From contig JAWPHD010008262.1 of assembly GCA_037043455.1 (NCBI GenBank), positions 1-64,000 on the forward strand: a stretch of 64,000 nt of DNA. Direction: 5' to 3'. The stretch is from Cyrtodaria siliqua (Eukaryota; Mollusca; Bivalvia; Adapedonta; Hiatellidae). This document shows positions 12,682 to 26,600 of the stretch, piece by piece; within the stretch, counting starts at the first letter, position 1, and every line of letters begins with the position of its first letter. The translations under genes and the position numbers were made by a program. Under the pieces are notes generated by a model that made no database searches, was not told where the DNA came from, and saw only the letters and a list, made by a program, of their open reading frames with translations.

Positions 12682-13902
12682 CTAGATGGTAAACAAAATA
12701 TGTTTAACTGAAGAAAAAAAACATGTCTGACTTCAATATTTTGTTTATTTTACAATTTAAAAATTACGCATTTATCTCATTTAAACGTAAAAGAGCGAAA
12801 AAGATTGCATGTTGAACACAAATAAGATCCGAATTAATTGTTTATATGCAACTCATCATTTTGACGAGATTTTTAAATTTTAGATTTTACAATGTTTTAC
12901 ATGATCTTTTTAAAATAGCAGGGCGGAAAATAAGTTTGCCTTTATATGCATGCATAATTAATTTGAACTAAAGTTATGACCTTGATAATTAAGTGCTATC
13001 CTGGTATACAATATGACGTACTATGCATTTGACAGAGAGATCAAAGTACTTGAGTTAATTAACATACAGTATATACTACGAACTCAAAGCATGACCTTGA
13101 TATTTGAGGTATGGATCTGTTTAATAACCGCAACACCTTGTTGTTAAGGTAAGGATCAGATTTAAATACACAACTTGGCATGTTGGAGACATGACTAATT
13201 GTAAGGACATGGCTTAAATACGAAACACGACGTTTTATACACAGATATAAAAAGTAACATTCTGATAGCTAATATTGAAACCTTTCAAACTACAGAGTGG
13301 ACCTACAAAATGTAGTAACAGACATCTAGGCGATCACTTATCCCCAATCCTATCATTCGTCGGAGACAAAAATGAGATAAAGGGTCCTATAGAAACCACA
13401 GCGTCCGAACGCAATGGCATCGTAGGTCCACACTGTACTGGAAACAAGGACTTGATGATACAATGAAAGAGACAAAAAATACAGAAAGGGTGGTGAAGAC
13501 AGGGTTAACGACTTTGATCGGTCAGTAGGCAATAAGGCCTACTGGTTAGCTTGAATCGATTTTATATGCGCACAATCCTTGCTATTATCCTGTCTTCAGC
13601 GCCCTAATAGACAAGACATTGTAAACAAAACTACATCCCATCAAAACACTATTTAAATCAGTTCAAATGTAAAGAACACATTTCTAAGACTGACGCCAGA
13701 TAATTCTTGATTTGAAAATGAAAACATTCAAACGTTGCGGTCATAATTAAAATGAGAAAGTCATTATACATATACTGTAATAGTATCAGTGTCTCATCCA
13801 GCTTTCTTACTACTGCTTTTATCTTTAAAACACTATGCTATTTCAGAGGATGTTTTAGGTAATTTTTTTGTTTCAAACACGTTCTATAAATTGTTTACAA
13901 AC

Positions 13903-14091
13903 CGTCACGTATGTATTTGTTCCCCATGTGTTCTATTTCGTCAGTGACATTATTCGTTTCTTTAAGATAAGTCATGGCGTACACTGTTGGTGCTAAACGC
14001 ACCATTATTTGTTCTCCACACCCATCTGGTTTAAAAATCAGTTTGTCTGCTCCTTTTACCAAAGTTGAGATAACATCATCCATAATGTTAC
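13903..14091 (-). CDS. Thioester-containing protein, exon A with GCGEQ motif
   Basis: 189 bp between acceptor TTTTTCAG and donor GTTTGT. The peptide has NIMDDVISTLVKGADKLI, then PDGCGEQIMVRLAPTVYAMT. GCGEQ is the invariant internal beta-cysteinyl-gamma-glutamyl thioester motif by which A2M, C3, CD109 and invertebrate TEPs bind their targets covalently. The gene therefore encodes a secreted or surface-anchored innate-immunity or protease-trap protein. The five exons A-E together cover about 180 residues of the thioester domain. Upstream exons (MG domains, bait region) are not recognised within the next 500 bp. They must lie beyond the satellite or be unrecognised, so the exact subfamily is open. 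Confidence 0.88.
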
Positions 14092-14669
14092 CTGAAAAAT
14101 TAAATAAAAATAACATCACACATTTGGCAGATCAATGGGTAAGTACATATAACTTGCTTAGCTTTGGGACATGTTTTTTGCCCTACATATAAGACAGTAG
14201 ATTTCAGTTGCACTTTTAAAAATGCGAAGATGGTTAATAACAGACATCGACATGCATACACTGTGAGACACACTGATGGTTATTAGCAAATGGATATAGA
14301 ACCTGCATACATTTTGATATGCTACGGAGGTAACTTACATCTGTCACAAAATAATATCGAATATAACGTATTGGTCGTACATAGCTCTTGTAAGCACTTG
14401 GCGACATCTGTCAGTCACATGCTAATCCATTGTTCAGTTGAAATGATTCACCAGTTGCATGATATATTCATGTATCAAGGAAAAGCGTGCAATTTTATAA
14501 CGCCGGTAGAGTGAGTTCGGCAGGGCCGTTCAATAAGTTTATATGTGCATTAATGCATGTAAAAGTATAGAACACACTCCAAAATAAAAGGAGAAAATCC
14601 GGGTTGTCTCCTTTACAATAATCAAATGGCCTATATTGCAGTTTAAGTAGAAACTAGGACATTTATATC
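14092..14669. other. Intron flank between thioester exon A and the satellite
   Basis: AT-rich, with no exon, RNA gene or repeat recognised. Satellite-like words begin at about 14670. Confidence 0.5.
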
Positions 14670-17600
14670 AGAGAATTTTCGCTTCAATGTATATCGTATA
14701 GGAGAAATTTCTATTTAAGTTCAAATGCTACAAGAGAAATTTCTCTTCAAGCTAATATCCTACAAGAGATATTTTCTCTTCAAGAAGTTAAAACGCTACA
14801 TAGGACATTTCTCTTCAAGCTAAACTGCTACAAGAGAAATTTTTCTTCAAGCTAAAACGTTACAGTTAAAATCCTACAAGAGAAATTTCTCTTCAAGCTA
14901 AAATGCTACAAGAGAAATTTCTCTTCAAGCTAGAACACTACAAATGAAATTTCTATTGAAGCCTAAAATGCTACAAGAGAAATTTCTCTTCAAGCTAAAA
15001 TGCTACAAGAGAAATTCTCTTCAAGCTAAAACGCTGCAAGAGAAATTTCTCTTCAAGCTAAAATGCTACAAGAGAAATATCTCTTCAAGGTAAAATGCTA
15101 CAAGAGAAATTTCTCTTCAAGCTAAAATGCTACAAGAGAAATTTCTCATATCCTACAACAGATATTTCTCGCTAATATCCTCTTCAAGATAAATCCCTAC
15201 AGCTAAAACCCTACAAGAGAAATTTCATTTCAAGTTAACCCTACAAGAAAATTTCTCTTCAAGCTAAAACGTTACAGGAGATCTTCAAGCTAAAACGCTA
15301 CAAGAGAAATTTCTCTTCAAGCTAAAACCCTACAGCTAAAACGCTACAACAAAAATTTCCCTTCAAGCTAAAATGCTACAAGAGAAATTTTTCTTCAAGC
15401 TAAAACGTTACAGTTAAAATCCTACAAGAGACATTTCTCTTCAAGCTAAAATGCTACAAGAGAAATTTCTCTTCAAGCTAAAACACTACAAGAGAAATTT
15501 CTATTGAAGCCTAAAATGCTACAAGAAAAATTTCTCTTCAAACTAAAATGCTACAAGAGAAATTTCTCTTCAAGCTAAAATGCTACAAGAGAAATTTCTC
15601 TTCAAGCTAAAATCCTACAAGAGAAATTTCTCTTCAAGCTAAAATGCTACAAGAGAAATTTCTCTTCAAGCTAGAACACTACAAATGAAATTTCTATTGA
15701 AGCCTAAAATGCTACAAGAGAAATTTCTCTTCAAGCTAAAATGCTACAAGAGAAATTCTCTTCAAGCTAAAACGCTGCAAGAGAAATTTCTCTTCAAGCT
15801 AAAATGCTACAAGAGAAATATCTCTTCAAGGTAAAATGCTACAAGAGAAATTTCTCTTCAAGCTAAAACACTACAAGAGAAATTTCTCATATCCTACAAC
15901 AGATATTTCTCGCTAATATCCTATAAGAGAAATTTTCTTCAACCTAAAACGCTACATAGAAAATGAATCTTCAAGCTAAACTGCTACAAGAGAAATTTTT
16001 CTTCAAGCTAAAACGTTATAGTTAAAATCCTACAAGAGAAATTTCTCTTCAAGCTAAAATGCTACAGGAGAAATTTCTCTTCAAGCTAAAATACTACAAG
16101 AGAAATTTCTATTAAAGCCTAAAATGCTACAAGAGAAATTTCTCTTCAAGCTAAAATGCTACAAGAGAAATTTCTCTTCAAGCTAAAACGCTACAAGAGA
16201 AATTTCTCTTCAAGCTAAAATGCTACAAGAGAAATTTCTCGTCAAGCTAAAACGCTACAAGAGAAATTTCTCTTCAAGCTAAAACGCTACAAGAGAAATT
16301 TCTCTTCAAGCTAAAATGCTACAAGAGAAATTTTTCTTCAAGCTAAAACGCTACAGTTAAAATCCTACAAGAGAAATTTCTCTTCAAGCTAAAACGTTAC
16401 AGGAGATCTTCAAGCTAAAACGCTACAAGAGAAATTTCTCTTCAAGCTAAAACCCTACAGCTAAAACGCTACAACAAAAATTTCCCTTCAAGCTAAAATG
16501 CTACAAGAGAAATTTTTCTTCAAGCTAAAACGTTACAGTTAAAATCCTACAAGAGACATTTCTCTTCAAGCTAAAATGCTACAAGAGAAATTTCTCTTCA
16601 AGCTAAAACACTACAAGAGAAATTTCTATTGAAGCCTAAAATGCTACAAGAAAAATTTCTCTTCAAACTAAAATGCTACAAGAGAAATTTCTCTTCAAGC
16701 TAAAATGCTACAAGAGAAATTTCTCTTCAAGCTAAAACGCTACACGAGAAATTTCTCTTCAAGCTAAAATGCTACAAGAGAAATTCCTCTTCAAGCTAAA
16801 ACGCTACAAGAGAAATTTCTCTTCAAGCTAAAATGCTACAAGAGAAATTTCTCTTCAAGCTAAAATGCTACAAGAGAAATTTCTCTTCAAGCTAAAATGC
16901 TACAAGAGAAATTTCACTTCAAGCTAAAATGAGAAATTTCTCTTCAAGCTAAAATGCTACAAGAGAAATTCTCTTCAAGACAATACGCTACAAGAGGAAT
17001 TTCTCTTCAAGCTAACATGCTACAAGAGAAATTTCTCTTCAAGCTAAAACGCTACAAGAGAAATTTCTCTTCAAGGTAAAATGCTACAAGAGAAATTTCT
17101 CTTCAAGCTAAAATGCTACCAGCGAAATTTCTCTTCAAGCTAAAACACTACAAGAGAAATTTCTATTGAAGCCTAAAATGCTACAAGAGAAATTTCTCTT
17201 CAAGCTGAAATGCTACAAGAGAAATTAGTCTTCAAGCAAAAACACTACAAGAGAAATTTCTCTTCCAGCTAAAATGCTATAAGAGAAATTTCTCTTCAAG
17301 CTAAAACGCTATAAGAGCAATCTCTTAAAGCTAAAATGCTACAAGAGAAATTTCTCTTCAAGCTGAAATGCTACAAGAGAAATTTCTCTTCAAGCTAATA
17401 TCCTACAAGAGAAATTTCTCTTCAAGCTAAAACGCTACATAGGAAATTTCTCTTCAAGCTAAACTGCTACAAGAGAAATTTCTCTTCAAGATAAATCCCT
17501 ACAGCTAAAACCCTACAAGAGAAATTTCTTTTCAAGTTAACCCTACAAGAAAATTTTACTTCAAGCTAAAACGTTACAGGAGATCTTCAAGCTAAAATGC

Positions 17601-20600
17601 TACAAGAGAAATTTCTCTTCAAGCTAAAAGTCTACAGCTAAAATGCTACAAGTGAAATTTCTCTTCAAGCTAAAATGCTACAAGAGAAATTTTTCTTCAA
17701 GCTAAAACGTTACAGTTAAAATCCTACAAGAGAAATTTCTCTTCAAGCTAAAATGCTACAAGAGAAATTTCTCTTCAAGCTAAAATGCTACAATAGAAAT
17801 TTATCTTCAAGCTAAAATGCTACAAGAGGAATTTCTCTTCAAGCTAAAACGCTACAAGAGAAATTTCTCGTCAAGCTAAAATGATACAAGAGAAAATTCT
17901 CTTCAAGCTAAAACGCTACAAGATAAATTTCTCTTCAAGCTAAAACACTACAAGAGAAATTTCTCTTCAAGCTAAAATGCTACAAGTGAAATTTCTCTTC
18001 AAGCTAAAATGCTACAAGAGAAATTTCTCTTCAAGCTAAAATGCTACAAGAGAAATTACTCTTCAAGCTAATACGCTACAAGAGAAATTTCTCTTCAAGA
18101 TAAAACGCTACAAGAGAAATTTCACTTCAAGTTAAAATGTTACAAGAGAAATTTCTCTTCAAGCTAAAATGCTACAAGCGAAATTTCTCTTCAACCTAAA
18201 ACACTACAAGAGAAATTTCTATTGAAGCCTAAAATGCTACAAGAGAAATTTCTCTTCAAGCTAAAAATGCTACAAGAGAAATTACTCTTCAAACAAAAAC
18301 ACTACAAGAGAAATTTCTCTTGAAGCTGAAATGCTACAAGAGAAATTACTCTTCAAGCAAAAACACTACAACAGAAATTTCTCTTCCAGCTAAAATGCTA
18401 CAAGAGAAATTTCTCTTCAAGCTAAAACGCTACAAGAGAAATTTCTCTTCAAGCTAAAATGCTACAAGTAAAATTACTCTTCAAGCTAAAAAGCTACAAG
18501 AGAAATTTCTCTTCAATCTAAAATGATACAAGAGGAATTTCTCTTCAAGCTAATATGCTACAAGAGAAGTTTCTCTTCAAGGTAAAATGCTACAAGAGAC
18601 ATTTCTCTTCAAGCTAAAACGCTACAAGAGAAATTTCTATTCAAGCTAAAATTTTTACAAGAGAAATTTTTCTTCAAGCTAAAACACTACAAGAGAAATT
18701 TTTATTGAAGCCTAAAATGCTACAGGAGAAATTTCTCTTCAAGCTGAAATGCTACAAGAGAAATTACTCTTCAAGCAAAAACACTACAAGAGAAGTTTCT
18801 CTTCCAGCTAAAATGCTACAAGAGAAATTTCTCTTCAAGCTAAAACGCTACAAGAGAAATTTCTCTTCAAGCTCAAATGCTACAAGAGAAATTTCTCTTC
18901 AAGCTCAAATGCTATAAGAGAAATTTCTCTTCAAGCTAATATCCTACAAGAGAAATTTCTCTTCAAGGTAAAACGCTCCAAGAGAAATTTCTCTTCAAGA
19001 TAAATCCCTACAGCTAAAACCCTACAAGAGAAATTTCATTTCAAGTTAACCCTACAAGAAAATTTCTCTTCAAGCTAAACTGCTACAAGAGAAATTTCTC
19101 TTCAAGATAAATCCCTACTGCTAAAACCCTACAAGAGAAATTTCTTTTCAAGTTAACCCTACAAGAAAATTTCACTTCAAGCTAAAACGTTACAGGAGAT
19201 CTTCAAGCTAAAACGCTACAAGAGAAATTTCTCTTCAAGCTAAAACCCTACAGCTAAAATGCTACAAGAGAAATTTCTCTTCAAGCTAAAATGCTACAAG
19301 AGAAATGTTTCTTCAAGCTAAAACGCTACAGTTAAAATCCTACAAGAGAAATTTCTCTTCAAGCTAAAACGTTACAGGAGATCTTCAAGCTAAAACGCTA
19401 CAAGAGAAATTTCTATTGAAGCCTAAAATGCCACAAGAGAAATTTCTCTGCAAGCTAAAATGCTACAAGAGAAATTTCTCTTCAAGATAAAACGTTACAT
19501 GAGATCTTCAAGCTAAAAAGCTACAAGAGAAATTTCTCTTCAATCTAAAATGATACAAGAGGAATTTCTCTTCAAGCTAATATGCTACAAGAGAAGTTTC
19601 TCTTCAAGGTAAAATGCTACAAGAGACATTTCTCTTCAAGCTAAAACGCTACAAGAGAAATTTCTATTCAAGCTAAAATTTCTACAAGAGAAATTTTTCT
19701 TCAAGCTAAAACACTACAAGAGAAATTTTTATTGAAGCCTAAAATGCTACAGGAGAAATTTCTCTTCAAGCTGAAATGCTACAAGAGAAATTACTCTTCA
19801 AGCAAAAACACTACAAGAGAAGTTTCTCTTCCAGCTAAAATGCTACAAGAGAAATTTCTCTTCAAGCTAAAACGCTACAAGAGAAATTTCTCTTCAAGCT
19901 CAAATGCTCCAAGAGAAATTTCTCTTCAAGCTCAAATGCTATAAGAGAAATTTCTCTTCAAGCTAATATCCTACAAGAGAAATTTCTCTTCAAGGTAAAA
20001 CGCTACAAGAGAAATTTCTCTTCAAGATAAATCCCTACAGCTAAAACCCTACAAGAGAAATTTCGTTTCAAGTTAACCCTACAAGAAAATTTCTCTTCAA
20101 GCTAAACTGCTACAAGAGAAATTTCTCTTCAAGATAAATCCCTGCTGCTAAAACCCTACAAGAGAAATTTCTTTTCAAGTTAACCCTACAAGAAAATTTC
20201 ACTTCAAGCTAAAACGTTACAGGAGATCTTCAAGCTAAAACGCTACAAGAGAAATTTCTCTTCAAGCTAAAACCCTACAGCTAAAATGCTACAAGAGAAA
20301 TTTCTCTTCAAGCTAAAATGCTACAAGAGAAATGTTTCTTCAAGCTAAAACGCTACAGTTAAAATCCTACAAGAGAAATTTCTCTTCAAGCTAAAACGTT
20401 ACAGGAGATCTTCAAGCTAAAACGCTACAAGAGAAATTTCTATTGAAGCCTAAAATGCCACAAGAGATATTTCTCTGCAAGCTAAAATGCTACAAGAGAA
20501 ATTTCTCTTCAAGATAAAACGTTACATGAGATCTTCAAGCTAAAAAGCTACAAGAGAAATTTCTCTTCAATCTAAAATGATACAAGAGGAATTTCTCTTC

Positions 20601-23600
20601 AAGCTAATATGCTACAAGAGAAGTTTCTCTTCAAGGTAAAATGCTACAAGAGACATTTCTCTTCAAGCTAAAACGCTACAAGAGAAATTTCTATTCAAGC
20701 TAAAATTTCTACAAGAGAAATTTTTCTTCAAGCTAAAACACTACAAGAGAAATTTTTAGTGAAGCCTAAAATGCTACAGGAGAAATTTCTCTTCAAGCTG
20801 AAATGCTACAAGAGAAATTACTCTTCAAGCGAAAACACTACAAGAGAAGTTTCTCTTCCAGCTAAAATGCTACAAGAGAAATTTCTCTTCAAGCTAAAAC
20901 GCTACAAGAGAAATTTCTGTTCAAGCTCAAATGCTACAAGAGAAATTTCTCTTCAAGCTCAAATGCTATAAGAGAAATTTCTCTTCAAGCTAATATCCTA
21001 CAAGAGAAATTTCTCTTCAAGGTAAAACGCTACAAGAGAAATTTCTCTTCAAGATAAATCCCTACAGCTAAAACCCTACAAGAGAAATTTCATTTCAAGT
21101 TAACCCTACAAGAAAATTTCTCTTCAAGCTAAACTGCTACAAGAGAAATTTCTCTTCAAGATAAATCCCTACTGCTAAAACCCTACAAGAGAAATTACTT
21201 TTCAAGTTAACCCTACAAGAAAATTTCACTTCAAGCTAAAACGTTACAGGAGATCTTCAAGCTAAAACGCTACAAGAGAAATTTCTCTTCAAGCTAAAAC
21301 CCTACAGCTAAAATGCTACAAGAGAAATTTCTCTTCAAGCTAAAATGCTACAAGAGAAATTTTTCTTCAAGCTAAAACGCTACAGTTAAAATCCTACAAG
21401 AGAAATTTCTCTTCAAGCTAAAACGTTACAGGAGATCTTCAAGCTAAAACGCTACAAGAGAAATTTCTATTGAAGCCTAAAATGCTACAAGAGAAATTTC
21501 TCTGCAAGCTAAAATGCTACAAGAGAAATTTCTCTTCAAGATAAAACGTTACATGAGATCTTCAAGCTAAAACGCTACAAGAGAAATTTCTCTTCAAGCT
21601 AAAACCCTACAGCTAAAATGCTTCAAGAGAAATTTCTCTTCAAGCTAAAATGCTACAAGAGACATTTCTCTTGAAGCTAAAACACTACAAGAGAAATTTC
21701 TATTGAAGCCTAAAATGCTACAAGAGAAATTTCTCTTCATGCTAAAATGCTACAAGCGAAATTTCTCTACAAGCTAAAACGCTACAAGAGAAACTTCTCT
21801 TCAAGCTAAAATGCTACAAGAGAAATTTCTCTTCAAGCTAAAATGCTACAAGAGAAATTTCTCTTCAAGCTAATACGCTACAAGAGAAATTTCTCTTCAA
21901 GCTAAAATGCTACAAGAGAAATTTCTCTTCAAGCTAAAACGCTACAAGAGAAATTTCTCTTCAAGGTAAAATGCTACAAGAGAAATTTCTCTTCAAGCTA
22001 AAATGCTTCAAGAGAAATTTCTCCTCAAGCTAAAATGCTACAATAGAAATTTCTCTTCAAGCTAAAACACTATAAGAGAAATTTCTATTGAAGCCTAAAA
22101 TGCTACAAGAGAAATTTCTCTTCAAGCTGAAATGCTACAAGAGAAATTACTCTTCAAGCAAAAACACTACAAGAGAAATTTCTCTTCCAGCTAAAATGCT
22201 ACAAGAGAAATTTCTCTTCTAGCTAAAACGCTACAAGAGAAATTTCTCTTCAAGCTAAAATGCTACAAGAGAAATTTCTCTTCAGGCTGAAATGCTACAG
22301 GAGAAATTTCTCTTCAATCTAATATCCTACAAGAGACATTTCTCTTCAAGCTAAAACGCTACATAGGAAATTTCTCTTCAAGCTAAACTGTTACAAGAGA
22401 AATTTATCTTCAAGATAAATCCCTACAGCTAAAACCCTACAAGAGAAATTTCTTTTCAAGTTAACCCTACAAGAGATATTTCTCTTCAAGCTAAAACGCT
22501 ACAGGAGATCTTCAAGCTAAAACGCTACAAGAGAAATTTCTCTTCAAGCTAAAACCCTACAGCTAAAATGCTACAAGAGAAATTTCTCTTCAAGCTAAAA
22601 TGCTACAAGAGAAATTTCTCTTCAAACTAAAACCCTACAGCTAAAATGCTACAAGAGAAAATCTCTTCAAGCTAACCCTACAAGAGAAATTTCTCTTCAA
22701 GCTAAAATGCTACAAGAGAAATTTCTCTTCAAGCTAAAATACTACAAGAGAAATTTCTATTGAAGCCAAAAATGCTACAAGAGAAATGTCTCCTCAAGCT
22801 AAAACGCTACAGGTAAAATTTCTCTTCAAGCTAAAACGCTACAAGAGAAATTACTCTTTCAGCTAAAATGCTACAAGTGAAATTTCTCTTCAAGCTAAAA
22901 TGCTACAAGAGAAATTTCTCTTCAAGCTAAAATGATACAAGAGGAATTTCTCTTCAAGCTAATATGCTACAAGAGAAATTTCTCTTCAAGCTAAAATGCT
23001 ACAAGAGAAATTTCTCTTCAAGCTAAAACGCTACAAGAGAAATTTCTCTTCAAGCTAATATTTCTACAAGAGAAATTTCTCTTCAAGCTAAAACACTACA
23101 AGAGAAATTTCTCGTCAAGCTAAAACGCTACAAGAGAAATTTCTCTTCAAGCTAAAATGAGAAATTTCTCTTCAAGCTAAAATGCTACAAGAGAAATTCT
23201 CTTCAAGACAATACGCTACAAGAGAAATTTCTCTTCAAGCTAAAATGCTACAAGAGAAATTTCTCTTCAAGCTAAAACGCTACAAGAGAAATTTCTCTTC
23301 AAGGTAAAATGCTACAAGAGAAATTTCTCTTCAAGCTAAAATGCTACCAGCGAAATTTCTCTTCAAGCTAAAACACTACAAGAGAAATTTCTATTGAAGC
23401 CTAAAATGCTACAAGAGAAATTTCTCTTCAAGCTGAAATGCTACAAGAGAAATTACTCTTCAAGCAAAAACACTACAAGAGAAATTTCTCTTCCAGCTAA
23501 AATGCTACGAGAGAAATTTCTCTTCAAGCTAAAACGCTATAAGAGAAATTTCTCTTAAAGCTAAAATGCTACAAGAGAAATTTCTCTTCAAGCTGAAATG

Positions 23601-26600
23601 CTACAAGAGAAATTTCTCTTCAAGCATATATAATACAAGAGAAATTTCTCTTCAAGCTAGAAGTCTACAGCTAAAATGCTACAAGTGAAATTTCTCTTCA
23701 AGATAAAATGCTACAAGAGAAATTTTTCTTCAAGCTAAAACGTTACAGTTAAAATCCTACAAGAGACATTTTTGATCAAGCTAAAACACTACAAGAGAAA
23801 TTTCTATTGAAGCCTAAAATGCTACAAGAGAAATTTCTCTTCAAGCTAAAATGCTACAAGACAAAATTTATCTTCAAGCTAAAATGCTACAAGAGAAATT
23901 TCTCTTCAAGCTAAAACGCTACAAGAGAAATTTCTCTTCAAGCTAAAATGCTACAAGAGAAATTTCTCTTAAAGCTAAAACGCTACAAGAGAAATTTCTC
24001 TTCAAGCTAAAACGCTACAAGAGAAATTTCTCTTCAAGCTAAAATGCTACAAGTGAAATTTCTCTTCAAGCTAAAATGCTACAAGAGAAATTTCTCTTCA
24101 AGCTAATACGCTACAAGAGAAATTTCTCTTCAAGATAAAACGCTACAAGAGAAATTTCACTTCAAGGTAAAATGCTACAAGAGAAATTTCTCTTCAAGCT
24201 AAAATGATACAAGCGAACTTTCTCTTCAAGCTAAAACACTACAAGAGAAATTTCTATTGAAGCCTTAAATGCTACAAGAGAAATTTCTCTTCAAGCTGAA
24301 ATGCTACAAGAGAAATTACTCTTCAAACAAAAACACTACAAGAGAAATTTCTCTTCAAGCTGAAATGCTACAAGAGAAATTACTCTTCAAGCAAAAACAC
24401 TACAAGAGAAATTTCTCTTCCAGCTAAAATGCTACAAGAGAAATTTCTCTTCAAGCTAAAACGCTACAAGAAAAATTTCTCTTCAAGCTAAAATGCTACA
24501 AGTGAAATTACTCTTCAAGCTAAAATGCTACAAGAGAAATTTCTCTTCAAGCTAAAATGCTACAAGAGGAATTTCTCTTCAAGCTAATATGCTACAAGAG
24601 AAATTTCTCTTCAAGCTAAAATGCTACAAGAGAAATTTCTCTTCAAGCTAAAACGCTACAGGAGAAATTTCTCTTCAAGCTAATATTTCTACAAGAGAAA
24701 TTTCTCTTCAAGTTAAAACACTACAAGAGAAATTTGTATTGAAGCCTAAAATGCTACAGGAGAAATTTCTCTTCAAGCTGAAATGCTACAAGAGAAATTA
24801 CTCTTCAAGCAAAAAAAACACTACAAGAGAAGTTTCTCTTCCAGCTAAAATGCTACAAGAGAAATTTCTCTTCAAGCTAAAACGCTACAAGAGAAATTTC
24901 TCTTCAAGCTCAAATGCTACAAGAGAAATTTCTCTTTAAGCTGGAATGCTATAAGAGAAATTTCTCTTCAAGCTAATATCCTACAAGAGAAATATCTCTT
25001 CAAGGTAAAACGCTACAAGAGAAATTTCTCTTCAAGATAAATCCCTACAGCTAAAACCCTACAAGAGAAATTTCATTTCAAGTTAACCCTACAAGAAAAT
25101 TTCTCTTCAAGCTAAAACGTTACAGGAGATCTTCAAGCTAAAACGCTACAAGAGAAATTTCTCTTCAAGCTAAAACCCTACAGCTAAAACGCTACAACAA
25201 AAATTTCCCTTCAAGCTAAAATGCTACAAGAGAAATTTTTCTTCAAGCTAAAACGTTACAGTTAAAATCCTACAAGAGACATTTCTCTTCAAGCTAAAAT
25301 GCTACAAGAGAAATTTCTCTTCAAGCTAAAACACTACAAGAGAAATTTCTATTGAAGCCTAAAATGCTACAAGAAAAATTTCTCTTCAAACTAAAATGCT
25401 ACAAGAGAAATTTCTCTTCAAGCTAAAATGCTACAAGAGAAATTTCTCTTCAAGCTAAAACGCTACACGAGAAATTTCTCTTCAAGCTAAAATGCTACAA
25501 GAGAAATTCCTCTTCAAGCTAAAACGCTACAAGAGAAATTTCTCTTCAAGCTAAAATGCTACAAGAGAAATTTCTCTTCAAGCTAAAATGCTACAAGAGA
25601 AATTTCTCTTCAAGCTAAAATGCTACAAGAGAAATTTCTCTTCAAGCTAATATGCTACAAGAGAAATTTCTCTTCAAGCTAAAATGCTACAAGGGAAATT
25701 TCTCTTCAAGCTAAAACACTACAAGAGAAATTTGTTTTGAAACCTAATATTCTACAAGAGAAATTTCTCTCCAAGCTAATAGGCTACAAGAGCAATTTCT
25801 CTTCAAGCTAAAATGCTACAAGGGAAATTTCTCTTCAAGCTAAAACGCTACGAGAGAAATTTCTCTTCAAGCTAAAATGCTACAAGAGAAATTTCTCTTC
25901 AAGCTAAAACACTACAAGAGAAATTTGTTTTGAAGCCTAAAATGCTACAAGAGAAATAATTCTCCAAGCTGAAATGCTACAAGAGAAATTACTCTTCAAG
26001 CAAAAACACTACAAGAGAAATTTCTCTTCCAGCTAAAATGCTACAAGAGAAATTTCTCTTCAAGCTAAAACGCTACAAGAGAAATTTCTCTTCAAGCTAA
26101 GATGCTACAAGAGAAATTTCTCCTCTTGCTAAAACGCTACAAGTAAAATTTCTCTTCAAGCTAAAACGCTACAAGAGAAATTACTCTTCAAGCTTAAATG
26201 CTACAAGTGAAATTTCTCTTAAAGCTAAAATGCTACAAGAGAAATTTCTCTTCAAGCTAAAATGCTACAATAAAGATTTCTCTTCAAGCTAATACGCTAC
26301 AAGAGAAATTTCTCTTCAAGCTGAAACGCTACAAGAGATATTTCACTTGAAAGTAAAATGCTACAAGAGAAATTTCTCTTCAAGCTAAAATGCTACAAGC
26401 GAAATTTCTCTTCAAGCTAAAACACTACAAGAGAAATTTATTTTGAAGCCTAAAATGCTACAAGAGAAATTTCTCTTCAAGCTGAAATGCTACAAGAGAA
26501 ATTACTCTTCAAGCAAAAACAATACAAGAGAAATTTCTCTTCCAGCTAAAACGCTACAAGAGAAATTTCTCTTCAAGCTAAAATGCTACAAGAGAAATTA

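Noticed and set aside
18705..24939. Four near-identical 66-70-codon plus-strand frames
   Set aside because: They lie wholly inside the 32-bp satellite and recur with its higher-order period; the peptide simply reads the repeat in three registers.
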